Shown in pieces: positions 36,739-48,013 of a stretch of DNA of 64,000 nucleotides. Each line of letters begins with the position of its first letter. Position 1 is the stretch's first letter. Below the pieces are notes generated by a model. It searched no databases, was not told the origin of the DNA, and worked only from the letters and a program-made list of their open reading frames with translations. Source of the stretch: Tautonia plasticadhaerens (GTDB lineage Bacteria > Planctomycetota > Planctomycetia > Isosphaerales > Isosphaeraceae); contig NZ_CP036426.1 in the NCBI RefSeq assembly GCF_007752535.1, forward strand, positions 1,984,001-2,048,000, given 5' to 3'. Both the position numbers and the translations under genes were made by a program.

Positions 36739-37056
36739 CTAACACAACGTTGGTGTCAGAGTCCGCGATCATCAGCCGACCTGAGCTTCAAGCAAGGGCC
36801 TGATCCACCATCCCGACGAATCTCGGACGAAACCGAGACGGCCGGAGTTCACCACGTCGGGGAAGATCGACGTCGATCGAGATCGAACCCGACCGCCAGG
36901 CCATTTCGCCCTGCCCGAACCTCCCACCAAGCCCCTCGCACGTCTCATCACCCTCCGCTCGTCAACGCGCCGCCGCCCTCGGCCGGGTAGTTCCTCGTGA
37001 GGCCCGGACGATCGGGCCCCGCCTCGGGGCCAGCCCCTCACGAGGAGACCACCACG
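36739..37056. other. Spacer between IS701 copy 2 and the DUF932 gene
   Basis: Nothing coding or structured was recognised, apart from the ribosome binding site (cgaggag near 37041) of the next gene. Confidence 0.4.
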
Positions 37057-38037
37057 TTGGCCCACGAACTCGCAACGATCAACGGCCGCACCGCCATGAT
37101 GTACGTCGGGGAGGTCTCCTGGCACGGCCTGGGCTCCCGCCTCGACGCCCCGGCCACCGCTAGTGAGGCCATCGCCGCCGCCGGGCTCGACTACGACGTC
37201 GCCCTGGTCGAACCGGCCACCGAGACCGGCATCCCCATCCCGAACAAGCGGGCCGTCGTACGCACCGACACCGACGACGTCCTGGGCGTCGTCGGGACCA
37301 GCTACGTCCCGGTCCAGAACCGCCAGGCCTTCGCCTTCCTGGACGCCATCGCCGCCGAGAGCGGCATCCGCTACCACACCGCCGGGGCCCTCCGGCGGGG
37401 AGAGCGGATCTGGTTGCTCGGCAAGCTCCCCGGCAGCATCCGGGTCAAGGGCTCGCACGACACCACCGAGAAGTACCTGCTGCTCTCCAACAGCCACGAC
37501 GGCTCGTCGGCCCTGCGGGTCTTCTTCACCCCGATCAGGGTTGTCTGCAGCAACACGTTGGACATGGCCGACCGGGGCGGCCGGGGCGAGGGGATCGCCA
37601 TCCGCCACAGCGGCAACCTGGCGGCCAAGGTTCGGCAGGCCCAGGAGGTCCTCGGCCTGGCCCGCCGCTACTACGACGACCTGGAAGTCCGCATCGACGC
37701 CCTGGCCGGCCACCATCCCACCGCCGCCCAACTCGCCCGCTACTTCGAGGCCCTGTATCCCGACCCGGAGCAGGGCAGCAACGCCCGGGCCCGCAACGCC
37801 CGCGACGCCCTCTACAACCTCTTCGAGCGGGGCAAGGGCCAGGACATCCCGCAGGTCCGGCACACGGCCTGGGCCGCCTACAACGCCGTCACCGAGTTCG
37901 TCGACCACCACCGCTCGACCCGGGGCCGGTCCGAGCACGAGCGGGGGGCCAACCGGCTCGAGTCCGCCTGGTTCGGCTCGGGCAACCGGCTGAAGGAGCG
38001 GGCCTTCCGGCTTGCCCTGGAGATGGCCGCCGGTTGA
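37057..38037 (+). CDS. DUF932 (phage/plasmid-like TIGR03299) protein
   Basis: 326 residues from the TTG at 37057, chosen because relatives start (M)AHEL-x-x-ING and cgaggag lies 9 bases upstream; an ATG at 37096 is an alternative. Family marks are [10 protein letters not shown] near the N-terminus, [40 protein letters not shown], and [19 protein letters not shown]. Members occur on plasmids, phages and integrative elements, and their role is not defined to my knowledge. Here it is the only apparently intact gene in a patch of broken ones and is probably element cargo. Confidence 0.85.
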   Translation: MAHELATINGRTAMMYVGEVSWHGLGSRLDAPATASEAIAAAGLDYDVALVEPATETGIPIPNKRAVVRTDTDDVLGVVGTSYVPVQNRQAFAFLDAIAAESGIRYHTAGALRRGERIWLLGKLPGSIRVKGSHDTTEKYLLLSNSHDGSSALRVFFTPIRVVCSNTLDMADRGGRGEGIAIRHSGNLAAKVRQAQEVLGLARRYYDDLEVRIDALAGHHPTAAQLARYFEALYPDPEQGSNARARNARDALYNLFERGKGQDIPQVRHTAWAAYNAVTEFVDHHRSTRGRSEHERGANRLESAWFGSGNRLKERAFRLALEMAAG

Positions 38038-38054
38038 GGTGGCATACGGCCCCG

Positions 38055-38716
38055 TCAGGCCAAGGACGCCGGCGTTCCGGTTTCCTCCGGGGATGGCGTC
38101 CCAGCCCTGACGCGGTCGATCCACGCGTGGAGCGCCGCCATCGAGCGTCGGTGCATCTCCTCCCTCGACATCACCCCGTCGAGCGGGATCACCCCGTCGA
38201 GCGGGATCACCCCGTCGAGCGCGGCGTCCGCGAGGATGCGCTTGTACTCGATGCAGCGTTTCCTCAGGTCGTCCCAGGACCAGACCCCGGCGCGATCCTC
38301 CCGGAGGGCGACCATCGGGATGATGACCTCGATCTTCCTGAAGGCCGAGCCCTGCCGCCGGATGCGGCCGATGATCTGCTCGTACTCGGCGTGCGTCCAG
38401 GTGAGCGACAGGAAGACGAGCCGGTCGCAGACGTCCTGGAGGCCGTCCACGCCCGTCCCGATCGGCGCCGACCCGACCAGGACGTCGACCTCGCGCCTCT
38501 TGAACTTCCCGAGCCCCGCCTTGTCCTCGCCGGTGTAGACGCCGACCTTCAGGAACTCCCCGCCGGACGCCCCCGGGATCGCCTCGACGGCGGCGGTGAC
38601 GGCCTCGACGATGCCCGTGACGTAGTGCGTGTAGATCATCGTTCCGGGGCGTACGACCTCCGGGAGGTACGCCAGCTTCGGGCCGAGGAGCTTCTGCTCC
38701 ATCGACAGCACGTTGC
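38055..38716 (-). pseudogene. SNF2-type helicase, C-terminal domain fragment
   Basis: The open frame has the last helicase motifs of an SNF2/DEAD-like enzyme: KVGVYTGEDKAGLGKFKRRE, VDVLVGSAPIGTGVDGLQD (motif V) and TWTHAEYEQIIGRIRRQGS (motif VI with the arginine finger). The N-terminal ATPase lobe is missing, because at 38716 the sequence changes to a transposase remnant on the other strand. Near the C-terminus an 18-base unit is repeated 2.8 times in frame (38170-38221), giving GVIPLDGVIPLDGV. Confidence 0.8.
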
Positions 38717-39133
38717 CGGGCGTCCGCCAAGCGGGGCGAACGCTTCGAGGCGTTGGAGCCCCTGCGTCAGGGGGTGCGGGAGCACTTCGGCGGCTTCGAC
38801 CGGGGGGTGGCCGAGGGGCTGGCGATCCGCCGCGATCACGGCAGTGCCCACATGAGCGATGACTTCCGCCGGGAGCTGGAGTCCCTCGGCATGGAGAGCG
38901 CGCCGGGCTTCGTGCGGGAGCCGCGGGGGGACGGCCGCGCCGAGCGGTTCATCCGCACGCCCGAGGAGCAGCTGTTGTGGATACGGGCCTTCGCCACGGT
39001 CGCCGAGCTGTCCGAGGCGTTGCGGGAGTTCAAGCACACCTAAGACGAGCGGTGGTTGATCGGCCGCCATGGCCATCGGCCGCCGAGTCAGGTGCGACGA
39101 GACCTCGCCGCTGGCCTGCCAGCAGCGGCGTGA
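38717..39133 (+). pseudogene. rve-type (IS3/IS481-like) transposase fragment
   Basis: The frame starts at the junction with RFEALEPLRQGVREHFGGFD and carries the integrase core residues in RRDHGSAHMSDDF and PRGDGRAERFIRT (second aspartate and glutamate region). The frame reads HTYDERWLIGRHGHRPP in relatives, but here the tyrosine codon is a TAA at 39041-39043; the coding match continues to about 39100. The N-terminal half and the element ends are missing. Confidence 0.8.
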
Positions 39134-39179
39134 GTACCATCAAGACCCCGTCCAGACAACTCAAAGGCGATACAAGGGA

Positions 39180-39692
39180 GATCGAGCAGTCGATCCTCCC
39201 GGAGGGTGCCTCGTAGTAGGCCTCGCCCAGCTCGTAGTCGTAGAACATGCTCGAGATCGGCGCGCGCCAGTCGTGGACCAGCGGCTCCTTGCTGTCGGGG
39301 TCGGCGAACGAGTGGACGCCGATGTCGACGTTGGCGAGGGCCCCGCTGTCTCGCATGTGTGTGTGGATGCGGCCGAAGTAGGGCGACTCGATCAGGCGTT
39401 CCAGCCGCCTGCGCTGCTCGAGGGCATGTTCGCCGACCCGGGACGCCATGTCGGCCGCCTGCCGCAGGTTTGCCTTGTCGGCGTGGTCGAGGTCGCGGCT
39501 GTGTTCCTGGAGCTGCATCTTGATCTCGTCCATCTCCCGGTGGCGCGCAACCACGCTCTCGTGGACCGCCTTCAGCGCGTCCCCGATCGTGCGCGTCATC
39601 GACTCGTGGTATTCCCGCTCCTCGGCCTCCGTCGGGTTCAGGTCCACGGTCGCGATCTCCGCCATTCCGGTGCCCTGCCGATCGTGGCTCAT
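39180..39692 (-). pseudogene. HelD/UvrD-like helicase, N-terminal fragment
   Basis: The frame opens with MAEIATVDLNPTEAEEREYH and a long coiled coil (MDEIKMQLQEHSRDLDHADK), then YFGRIHTHMRDSGALANVDI, the turn VHSFAD, and LVHDWRAPISSMFYDYELGE. This is the N-terminal part of HelD, a helicase-like ATPase that strips stalled RNA polymerase from DNA. After AYYEAPSGRID the match ends where the transposase fragment begins, so the motor domains are lost. A residual ~170-residue protein could be made but would lack ATPase activity. Confidence 0.8.
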
Positions 39693-39790
39693 GTCGTCGT
39701 CCTCGCATGCCAGCCGGGCGTTCGTCGCCGGCCGGGTCGGTGTCTCTCTCTCGGGACGCAGCCGAGTTACGGAAGCCCTCCCGACGCCAC

Positions 39791-41464
<1,674 letters not shown>

Positions 41465-42338
41465 CTCGTCGCCCCCTCTCGCTCGGTGAAGGTCTCGGCC
41501 GTCCCTCGGTTCGCCCGACTTCGGGCGTGGCCGGACGTGTCGAAGCCCTCGCCCCGGGGGCTCGTCGATTCACGCCGGTGATGGGTTGCCTGTCGTGGCC
41601 GCCGACGCAGGGAGTAGTCGGGCGGTCCACGGGCGATCGGGAGGCGCAGCGTGCTCAGCCCGGCGAGCGGGCGTGCCCGACTGCGTGGCCCTCACGCGGG
41701 AGGGGAGGGACGATCAGGGGGGACTGACCGGTGAGGTCGCGGCGAGGAGACGACGGCCTGGGATGCGGAGTCGGCCCGAGGCGGGGGCGCATGAGGAGGC
41801 GTAGAGATCGGGCCGGGTCGGCGGTCGGAGGGGAGCGATTGGCATCGTTGGGTGCCCGTGGTCAGCCGAACGTCGGGAGGAGGTCTCCTGTCGAGACATC
41901 ACGTCACACGCGGGCGTCGGCGTTGGAGATTCTACCCGGAACGCATCGGTGGCGGAACCCGAGGGGCATCCCCCTCGTCCTGGAGCCGTGCCATCGGTGC
42001 CCGTCGCCCCGAGGAGGATGCTGGGGACGCCGAGGCGAAGGGCTCGAAGGGAGCTGAGCGGCGGGGCCGATCGCCCCGCCGACGCTCAGGCGGCCATCGG
42101 CTCCGCCCCGGTCGGAGACCTCGGCGACCGAGAGGGCGAGCCCGGATCAGGTCGAGGCCCCGCTCGTGGGGCACGGGTCGTTCGAGGATGACGTGGGCGA
42201 CCTCGCGGCCCGGTGCGGAGACGACGACGCAGGAGTCGGGGAGGAATCGGTCGCCGCCGGTCGGCCGGCCGATCGGGCTCAGGCCGCGACTCCGCCGGTG
42301 ATGCCGGGTCGGTCGGGGGGCGAGTCGCAGGAATGACT
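41465..42338. other. 874-bp non-coding stretch
   Basis: Very GC-rich with many chance open frames on both strands but no recognisable domain, repeat or RNA gene. It presumably holds the promoter of prfC and the terminator of the gene at 42339. Confidence 0.4.
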
Positions 42339-43784
42339 TCAGGGAGAGCGTTCGAGCAGCAACCGCTCCTCGCCCGCCCAGCGACCGACGACCCACTCGG
42401 CGACCCGATGCAGTTCCCGCTCGCCCTCCGACCTCGGCTCCCGGTGCCGCCCCTCGATGGCCCGCAGCCGATCCAGGGCGGCCCGGTACTCGGCCCGCTT
42501 CTCCGCCGTCAATTCGCCCCGATCCTCCATCGCCCGGACCCGCTCGAGGCTCGTCAGCGGCGAGGGCTGGCACCACGTCCGCTGGAAGTTGAAGGCGGCC
42601 TGGAGTTCCAGCACATCCTCGACCGCCTGAGTGGTCGAGGCCGCCCCGAACAGGTCGAGGCCCAGGATTTCCTTGTACCGCTCGAACGAGAGGTCGGGGT
42701 TGCGGACGAACTCCCGGTAGGCGATCCGCTGGACCCGCATCGGCAGCTCGTCGTAGGGCGGCTCGCCCGGATCGAGCCAGCCGAAGCCCAGCGGCACTTG
42801 GCGCTTGCCCTTGAGCCACGCCTGGCCCTCCTCGGCCTCGGCGGCGACGAACGTGAACGCCTCCAGCGAGGGGACGTAGCCCGTCGCCCCGATCTCCCTC
42901 GCATGCCGGGCACCGGCCCGGATCTCCTGCGGACCACGCCGGGCCGGCGAGTCGTCCCACCACAGGCTGCTCCTCGCCCGCTCGATCAGGTCGGGCTCGG
43001 GGCGGGCGCTGTGCGGCGTGAACACCAGCGACCAGCGGGGGTCGAACGGGAGCTTCGCCGCCTTGACGCCGAAGCCCGGCACGTCGGCCCCGCTGAAGTA
43101 GTGCGGGAAGACCACGACCGTCGCCTCGGCCTTCCGGGCCCAGACTTCCTCGGAGATCCCCCTGACGAACCGGAACTCCTCCTCGAAGAACCGATCGCCG
43201 CAGTCCCGGCAGTGGCAGATGGCGTAGTCGGACGACTCGATCAGGAGCCCGTCGGCGTCCGGGTAGGCGTCGAGCATCTCCCGGGCGTACTCCAGCATGA
43301 ACCGCTGCGACTCGGGCCTCGACGGGCAGAGGTTGTAGCCCCAGCAGCCGATGCCGAACGGCTCGACGGGCATCCCGTCCTGACCGATCGCCCTGAGCTC
43401 CGGGTGCTCCAGCGGGTACTGGTTCACGCCGTCGTAGCCGAAGGGCGTGAAGCCCAGCAGCACGCGGATGCCCTTCGAGTGGGCGTGGTCGATCAGGTCA
43501 CGCACGAAGTCCTCGCGGACGTTCTCATGGTCGGCGTTGTACCGCCAGGTGATCGGGTATTTCTCCGAGCGGAAGGCCCCGGCGACCCAGAGCAGCAGGG
43601 TGTTCCCGCCGTCGCCCTGGATGCCGTCGATGATCGTCTCCCAGGCGTCCAGGTCGTAGGTCGGCATCCGCATGAACGTGATGTAGTAGCCCCGCTGGGC
43701 GAACGGCCCGGCGGCCTTCGGATCATCGGCGGCGGGAAGCCACATCACGGTCAGGGCGGTCAGGGCGGTCAGGATCGGGAGCAT
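42339..43784 (-). CDS. Secreted TIM-barrel glycoside-hydrolase-like protein
   Basis: 481 residues. A signal peptide is present (LPILTALTALTVMWLPA, cleavage likely near residue 19). The body has the feel of a beta/alpha barrel in the broad GH10/GHL or alpha-amylase-like clan: RGYYITFMRMPTYDLDAWE, ILLGF-type strands such as RVLLGFTPFGYDG, and GLLIESSDYAICHCRDCGDR with a possible catalytic glutamate at the end of the strand (LLIESSD). The CHCRDCGDR cysteines could bind a metal or form disulphides. Length and domain shape fit uncharacterised planctomycete carbohydrate-active proteins. It lies 227 bases downstream of the DUF1549/DUF1553 gene in the same orientation, so co-transcription is possible. 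Confidence 0.65.
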   Translation of the reverse strand: MLPILTALTALTVMWLPAADDPKAAGPFAQRGYYITFMRMPTYDLDAWETIIDGIQGDGGNTLLLWVAGAFRSEKYPITWRYNADHENVREDFVRDLIDHAHSKGIRVLLGFTPFGYDGVNQYPLEHPELRAIGQDGMPVEPFGIGCWGYNLCPSRPESQRFMLEYAREMLDAYPDADGLLIESSDYAICHCRDCGDRFFEEEFRFVRGISEEVWARKAEATVVVFPHYFSGADVPGFGVKAAKLPFDPRWSLVFTPHSARPEPDLIERARSSLWWDDSPARRGPQEIRAGARHAREIGATGYVPSLEAFTFVAAEAEEGQAWLKGKRQVPLGFGWLDPGEPPYDELPMRVQRIAYREFVRNPDLSFERYKEILGLDLFGAASTTQAVEDVLELQAAFNFQRTWCQPSPLTSLERVRAMEDRGELTAEKRAEYRAALDRLRAIEGRHREPRSEGERELHRVAEWVVGRWAGEERLLLERSP

Positions 43785-44011
43785 GGGCGTCACGTCCCCT
43801 CTGCGGGTCGGTCGTGCGGGCAGGCCAGTTCGATGAGGAGATCCAGGCCGACGCCGACGGCATCGCAGGCCAGGTCGCCCCGGAGGAAGCCGTGGCCCGG
43901 GGCGAGACCGCCGAGGGGCACGCGGCGGATCACGTCGATCCGGGGGGCGTGGGGCACCCTTCACGCACCGGAACGTGCCGGAATCGTAATCGGACAGCCG
44001 GCCCGTCGACC

Positions 44012-46507
44012 TCAGTGTCGGAACAGGAACTCGGGGTGGTTCAGCAGCGACCAGAGCAGGTCCTCGGCGACCCGCCGGCGATCGGCCTGATCGGTCGCCT
44101 CGGCCAGTCGGGGGGTGACGAGGGCGGACTCCTCGTCCGAGGGGGGGCGGCAGACGGTCGCCAGGAACAGCTCCTCGACGATCGCCTCGTCGCCCGCCCC
44201 CGAGGCCATCAGTCGGCCGATCCGGTTGTCTTCCTCGGCCACCTTCTCGTGCACGGTCCGCCCGCCGACGAGTTGCAGGGCCTGCTCCAGGGTCGAGTCC
44301 CGCTCCCGCTCGCATTCGCAGGCTTCCGAGCGCGAGGGGCGGCCGAAGGTCCTCAGGAAGGGGTGCGAGAACTCGCCGTCGGGCACCTCGACGGCCCGGG
44401 TGCCGGGGGGGAGGTGGCCCAGCTGCTCGTCCACCCCGGCGGCCTGCGAGATCGCGTCGAGCAGGACCTCGGCCGGGAGCAGCGCGACCGTCGCCCGGGA
44501 GAAGTAGCGGTCGTCGTCGGCGTTGAACGCATTCGGCTCGGCGGATCGCTGGTAGGCCCGGCTCGCGCAGATCAGGCGGATCGTCCGCTTCACGTCGAAG
44601 CCGTGGGAGGCGAAGTCGTCGGCCAGGGCGTCCATCAGGCCTTCGGAGATCGGCGGGTTCGACGCCCTCAGGTCGTCGACCGGGTCGACGATCCCCCGGC
44701 CCATTAGGTGGAACCAGATCCGATTGACCGCGGCCCGGGCGAAGAAGGGGTTCTCGGGCGCGGTGATCCAGTCGGCCAGCGCCTCCCGGCGGTCCTCGTC
44801 CCGTTCCAGCGCGACGGCCGGCGCCCCCAGCGGCTTCGGGGCCATCACCCGGCCCGTCCGGGGCTGGCGGATCTCCCGATCGGGCTGGAGATAGACCGTC
44901 TCCTCCTTGTCGTAGGTCTCGAAGAACTGCGGCCCGTTCTTGTACCGGACCTGGCTGAAGAAGGCGGCCATGCCGTAGTAGTCGTCCTGGGTCCAGCGGT
45001 CGGCGACGTGGTTGTGGCACCGGGCGCACCGGAGCCTCAGCCCGAGGAACACCTGGCTGACCGTCTCGACCGCCTCCTCCGGGTCGCGGATCCGCCGGTA
45101 GAAGCTCGCCGGCGGGTTCACGTAGTTCGGCCCGTCGGCGGTGACGATCGCCCTCGCGAATTCGTCGAACGGGATGTTCGCGGCCACCTGGTCCCGGATC
45201 CACCGGTAGTAGCTGTACGCCCCCTTGTGGCCGGTGAACCGCTGGTTGCAACCGAGCCGGTCGGCCCACTTCATCGCCCAGAAGTCGACATATTCGGGAC
45301 GCCCCAGGAGTCCGTCGATCACGAGCGCCCGCCTGTCCGGCCGGTCGTCGGCCAGGAAGGCCCGGATCTCCCCCGGGGTCGGGGGCAGGCCGATGAGGTC
45401 GAGGTGGGCCCGGCGCAGGAAGGTCGCGTCGTCGCAGGACCTCGAGGGCGGGATCCGGAGCAGTTCCAGCTTGGACGAGAGGTGCTCGTCGATGAAGTTG
45501 GCGTTCGGCGGATCGGTCCAGGCCAGGCCGTCGACCGGCTCCCGGAAGACCAGCCGGGTGGTGGCGACGAGGCTGCCGAAATTGACGAGGACGGTCGCCT
45601 CCCCGGTGCCCGCCTTGCGGGCCATCCCCCCCGGCCCGATCGTGGCGACCGTCGCGTCGGACGACTCGTAGCGGGCCAGCCGGGTCACGTCCCGGACGGT
45701 GCCGTCCTCGAAGTGGAGGCGGGCGGCGAGCTGCTGGGATTCGGCCGGCGCGTCGAGCACGCGGTCGCCGGGCAGGACTTCCAGCCGGGTCGGCACCGGT
45801 AGGCCCTCGGGCTCGGCCGCCAGCCCCTCGGCGATCCAGTCCCGGAGGATCCGGTACGTCGGGTCGTCCGGGCCGAACCGGCGGCCCCCTTCGTGGGCGA
45901 CGGCGCCGGTGCCCTTGAGCAGCACGAGGCTCGACTCGGGGTCGAACGGATTGACCCGACGACTGCCGACCTCCCGGGAGAGGGTCGCGTGGTCCAGATC
46001 CGGGTCGAAGCCCCGGAGGCTGAGGCGGAAGCCCTCCTTGCCCGTCGGCGTGCCGTGGCAGGCCCCCTGGTTGCAGCCGGCCTTGGTCAACGCGGGCTGG
46101 ACCTCGACCTCGAACCGTCGGGCGTGCTCGACCCCGGCGCGCTCGACCGTCACGGCCGCCGCCGCCTCGGCCGTGCCGACCCGAGCGACGACCCGGGCCT
46201 GCCCCGCCGAGGCCGGCCGGATCAGGCCGCCCGGGTAGACCTCGACGACCGGAGCCCCCGGGGAGGTGAACTCCGCCACGGCGGTCAGGTCGCGCACCGA
46301 TCCGTCGTCGAAATACCCGGTGACGATCAGTTGCGCCTCGTCCCGGCTCCCGTCGAGGCGGACCTCCGCCGGCTCGACCGTCAGGAGGGCGGGCGTCTCG
46401 CCCCCGAGGACCACCGCCGGGGAGAGGGGCAACGGGGCGAGGGCGGCGGCCAAGGCGAGGGCCAGGGGGGGCGTCCGGCGGGCGGTCGGCGAGGGCCGGC
46501 GAGTCAT
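44012..46507 (-). CDS. DUF1549/DUF1553 protein with Ig-like and cytochrome-type heme motifs
   Basis: 831 residues. A signal peptide (LALALAAALAPLPLSPA) is followed by a bacterial Ig-like domain (VEPAEVRLDGSRDEAQLIVT, residues ~40-125). A planctomycete cytochrome-like segment has the CNQGACHGTPTGKEGF motif (~150), where CxxxCH would bind heme. DUF1549 runs about 300-480 (FLRRAHLDLIGLPPTPGEIR), with a second heme motif CARCHNH. DUF1553 runs to the C-terminus (FARAAVNRIWFHLMGRGIVD). These proteins are abundant in planctomycetes, are exported, and are usually paired with a DUF1501 protein. Here that partner is divergent across a 135-bp gap. The ATG is preceded by ggaggaggacgcc. Confidence 0.93.
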   Translation of the reverse strand: MTRRPSPTARRTPPLALALAAALAPLPLSPAVVLGGETPALLTVEPAEVRLDGSRDEAQLIVTGYFDDGSVRDLTAVAEFTSPGAPVVEVYPGGLIRPASAGQARVVARVGTAEAAAAVTVERAGVEHARRFEVEVQPALTKAGCNQGACHGTPTGKEGFRLSLRGFDPDLDHATLSREVGSRRVNPFDPESSLVLLKGTGAVAHEGGRRFGPDDPTYRILRDWIAEGLAAEPEGLPVPTRLEVLPGDRVLDAPAESQQLAARLHFEDGTVRDVTRLARYESSDATVATIGPGGMARKAGTGEATVLVNFGSLVATTRLVFREPVDGLAWTDPPNANFIDEHLSSKLELLRIPPSRSCDDATFLRRAHLDLIGLPPTPGEIRAFLADDRPDRRALVIDGLLGRPEYVDFWAMKWADRLGCNQRFTGHKGAYSYYRWIRDQVAANIPFDEFARAIVTADGPNYVNPPASFYRRIRDPEEAVETVSQVFLGLRLRCARCHNHVADRWTQDDYYGMAAFFSQVRYKNGPQFFETYDKEETVYLQPDREIRQPRTGRVMAPKPLGAPAVALERDEDRREALADWITAPENPFFARAAVNRIWFHLMGRGIVDPVDDLRASNPPISEGLMDALADDFASHGFDVKRTIRLICASRAYQRSAEPNAFNADDDRYFSRATVALLPAEVLLDAISQAAGVDEQLGHLPPGTRAVEVPDGEFSHPFLRTFGRPSRSEACECERERDSTLEQALQLVGGRTVHEKVAEEDNRIGRLMASGAGDEAIVEELFLATVCRPPSDEESALVTPRLAEATDQADRRRVAEDLLWSLLNHPEFLFRH

Positions 46508-46642
46508 GGCGTCCTCCTCCGGGGGGGGATCGGGCCGGGGGGTTCGGGGTGGAACCGCCGACCCTCCTTGTTTACAACATATTTAACGCAGGACAGCCCC
46601 GGGACGCGAGGGCGATCCCCCGATCAGCCGGAGGGCGAGGCG
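46508..46642. promoter_or_regulatory. Shared divergent promoter region
   Basis: The 135-bp gap between the divergent DUF1549/DUF1553 and DUF1501 genes holds one AT-rich patch (46567-46590, tgtttacaacatatttaac) in otherwise very GC-rich DNA. It is the obvious place for overlapping promoters and could serve both genes. Confidence 0.5.
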
Positions 46643-48013
46643 ATGCGACGCGATCCGATCGGATGCCGGGAGTTCGCACGGGGCCGGGCCAGCCGACGCC
46701 AGGCCCTCCGGGTCGGCGCCCTGGGCTGGCTCGGCCTGGGCCTCGCTGACGTGCTCCGGGCCGAGGGCTCGGCGGGCTCCCCGCCGGTCCGGGCGAAGTC
46801 GGTCATCTTCCTCCACCAGTTCGGCGGCGCCAGCCACCACGACACCTTCGACATGAAGCCGGAGGCCCCGGCCGAGATCCGGGGGGAATTCTCGCCGATC
46901 GCCTCGACGCTCGACGGCGTCTCGGTCTGCGAACACCTGCCGAGGATGGCGCGGGTGATGGACAAGGTCTGCCTCGTCCGGTCGGTCCAGCACGGCACGA
47001 GCGCCCACAACTCGGCGGCCTACTACTCGCTGACCGGCCACAAGCCGCTGATCGACATCGTCACAGCGAACGCCTCCGCCACCGATTTCCCCGCCTACGG
47101 CGCGATCGTCGACCACCTCGCCCCGAGCCCCCGGCGGATCCCGACGGCCGTCTCACTGCCGACGATGATCGCCGACGGCCCGTTCCGCACGCCGGGGGAG
47201 TTCGCCGGGTTCCTCGGCAAGGGGCATGACCCGCTGTTCGTCCTCAAGGACCCGAACCGGGACGGGTTCTCGGTCGAGGAGCTGAGCCTGCCGATGGAGG
47301 TCTCCGCCTCCCGGGCCGGCGACCGCCGGTCGATGCTTGCCGGCCTGGCCCGGCATGCCCGGCTGGGAGACCGCCTCGCGCAGGTCCGGGGCATGGACGC
47401 CTACCAGCAGCGGGCCTTCGACCTGCTCACCTCCCCCCAGACGCAAACCGCCTTCGACATCCACGCCGAGGCCGAGTCCGTCCGGGACCGCTACGGCCGG
47501 ACCACCTACGGCCAGAGCGTCCTGCTGGCCCGGAGGCTGGTCGAGGCCGGGGTCCGGTTCGTCACGGTCTACTATTCCCCCGGGATCGGCGGCTGGGACA
47601 CGCACAAGGACAATTTCAACACCCTCCGGGACTCCCGCCTGCCGATCACCGACCAGACCCTCTCCGCCCTGCTCGAGGACCTCGACGATCGCGGGATGCT
47701 CGACGAGACGATGGTCGTCTGGGCCGGCGAGTTCGGCCGGACGCCGAGGATCAACCGGGATGCCGGGCGCGACCACTGGCCCAAGTGCTACACGATCCTG
47801 ATGGCCGGCGGCGGGCTCCGACGGGGCTATGTCCACGGCGCCTCCGACGCCTCGGGCGCCTTCCCCGTCGCCGACCCCTGCTCGCCCGACGACGTCTCCG
47901 CGACCATGTTCCACTGCCTTGGCATCGACCCCGGCACCGAACTGCGCGACCAGCTTGACCGTCCGGTCCCGGTCTCCTACGGATCCGCCCTCACCCCGCT
48001 CCTGGCCTCGTGA
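46643..48013 (+). CDS. DUF1501 protein, Tat-exported
   Basis: 456 residues from the ATG at 46643 (ggagggcgaggcg upstream). The N-terminus has a twin-arginine signal (ASRRQALRVGALGWLGLGLA). Sulfatase-like features of DUF1501 follow: KSVIFLHQFGGASHHDTFDM, RSVQHGTSAHNSAAYYSLTG, PNRDGFSVEELSLP, and VVWAGEFGRTPRINRDAGRD with HWPK, the conserved metal-site region. Members are exported and occur next to DUF1549/DUF1553 proteins throughout planctomycetes. A role in degradation of sulfated polysaccharides has been proposed but not shown for this pair. Confidence 0.93.
   Translation: MRRDPIGCREFARGRASRRQALRVGALGWLGLGLADVLRAEGSAGSPPVRAKSVIFLHQFGGASHHDTFDMKPEAPAEIRGEFSPIASTLDGVSVCEHLPRMARVMDKVCLVRSVQHGTSAHNSAAYYSLTGHKPLIDIVTANASATDFPAYGAIVDHLAPSPRRIPTAVSLPTMIADGPFRTPGEFAGFLGKGHDPLFVLKDPNRDGFSVEELSLPMEVSASRAGDRRSMLAGLARHARLGDRLAQVRGMDAYQQRAFDLLTSPQTQTAFDIHAEAESVRDRYGRTTYGQSVLLARRLVEAGVRFVTVYYSPGIGGWDTHKDNFNTLRDSRLPITDQTLSALLEDLDDRGMLDETMVVWAGEFGRTPRINRDAGRDHWPKCYTILMAGGGLRRGYVHGASDASGAFPVADPCSPDDVSATMFHCLGIDPGTELRDQLDRPVPVSYGSALTPLLAS

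Noticed and set aside
31678-39700. Right-hand attachment copy of the tRNA-Val element
   Set aside because: I looked for a repeat of the tRNA 3' end and could not find one by eye in the window, so no element boundary is claimed.
41932-42963. 343-residue minus-strand frame right of prfC
   Set aside because: It overlaps the 3' part of the glycoside-hydrolase-like gene in another frame and has no motif.
42339-45269. Very long minus-strand frame joining the glycoside-hydrolase-like gene with upstream sequence
   Set aside because: The upstream ~490 residues are a shadow of the DUF1549/DUF1553 gene in another frame. The signal peptide at 43784 marks the real start.
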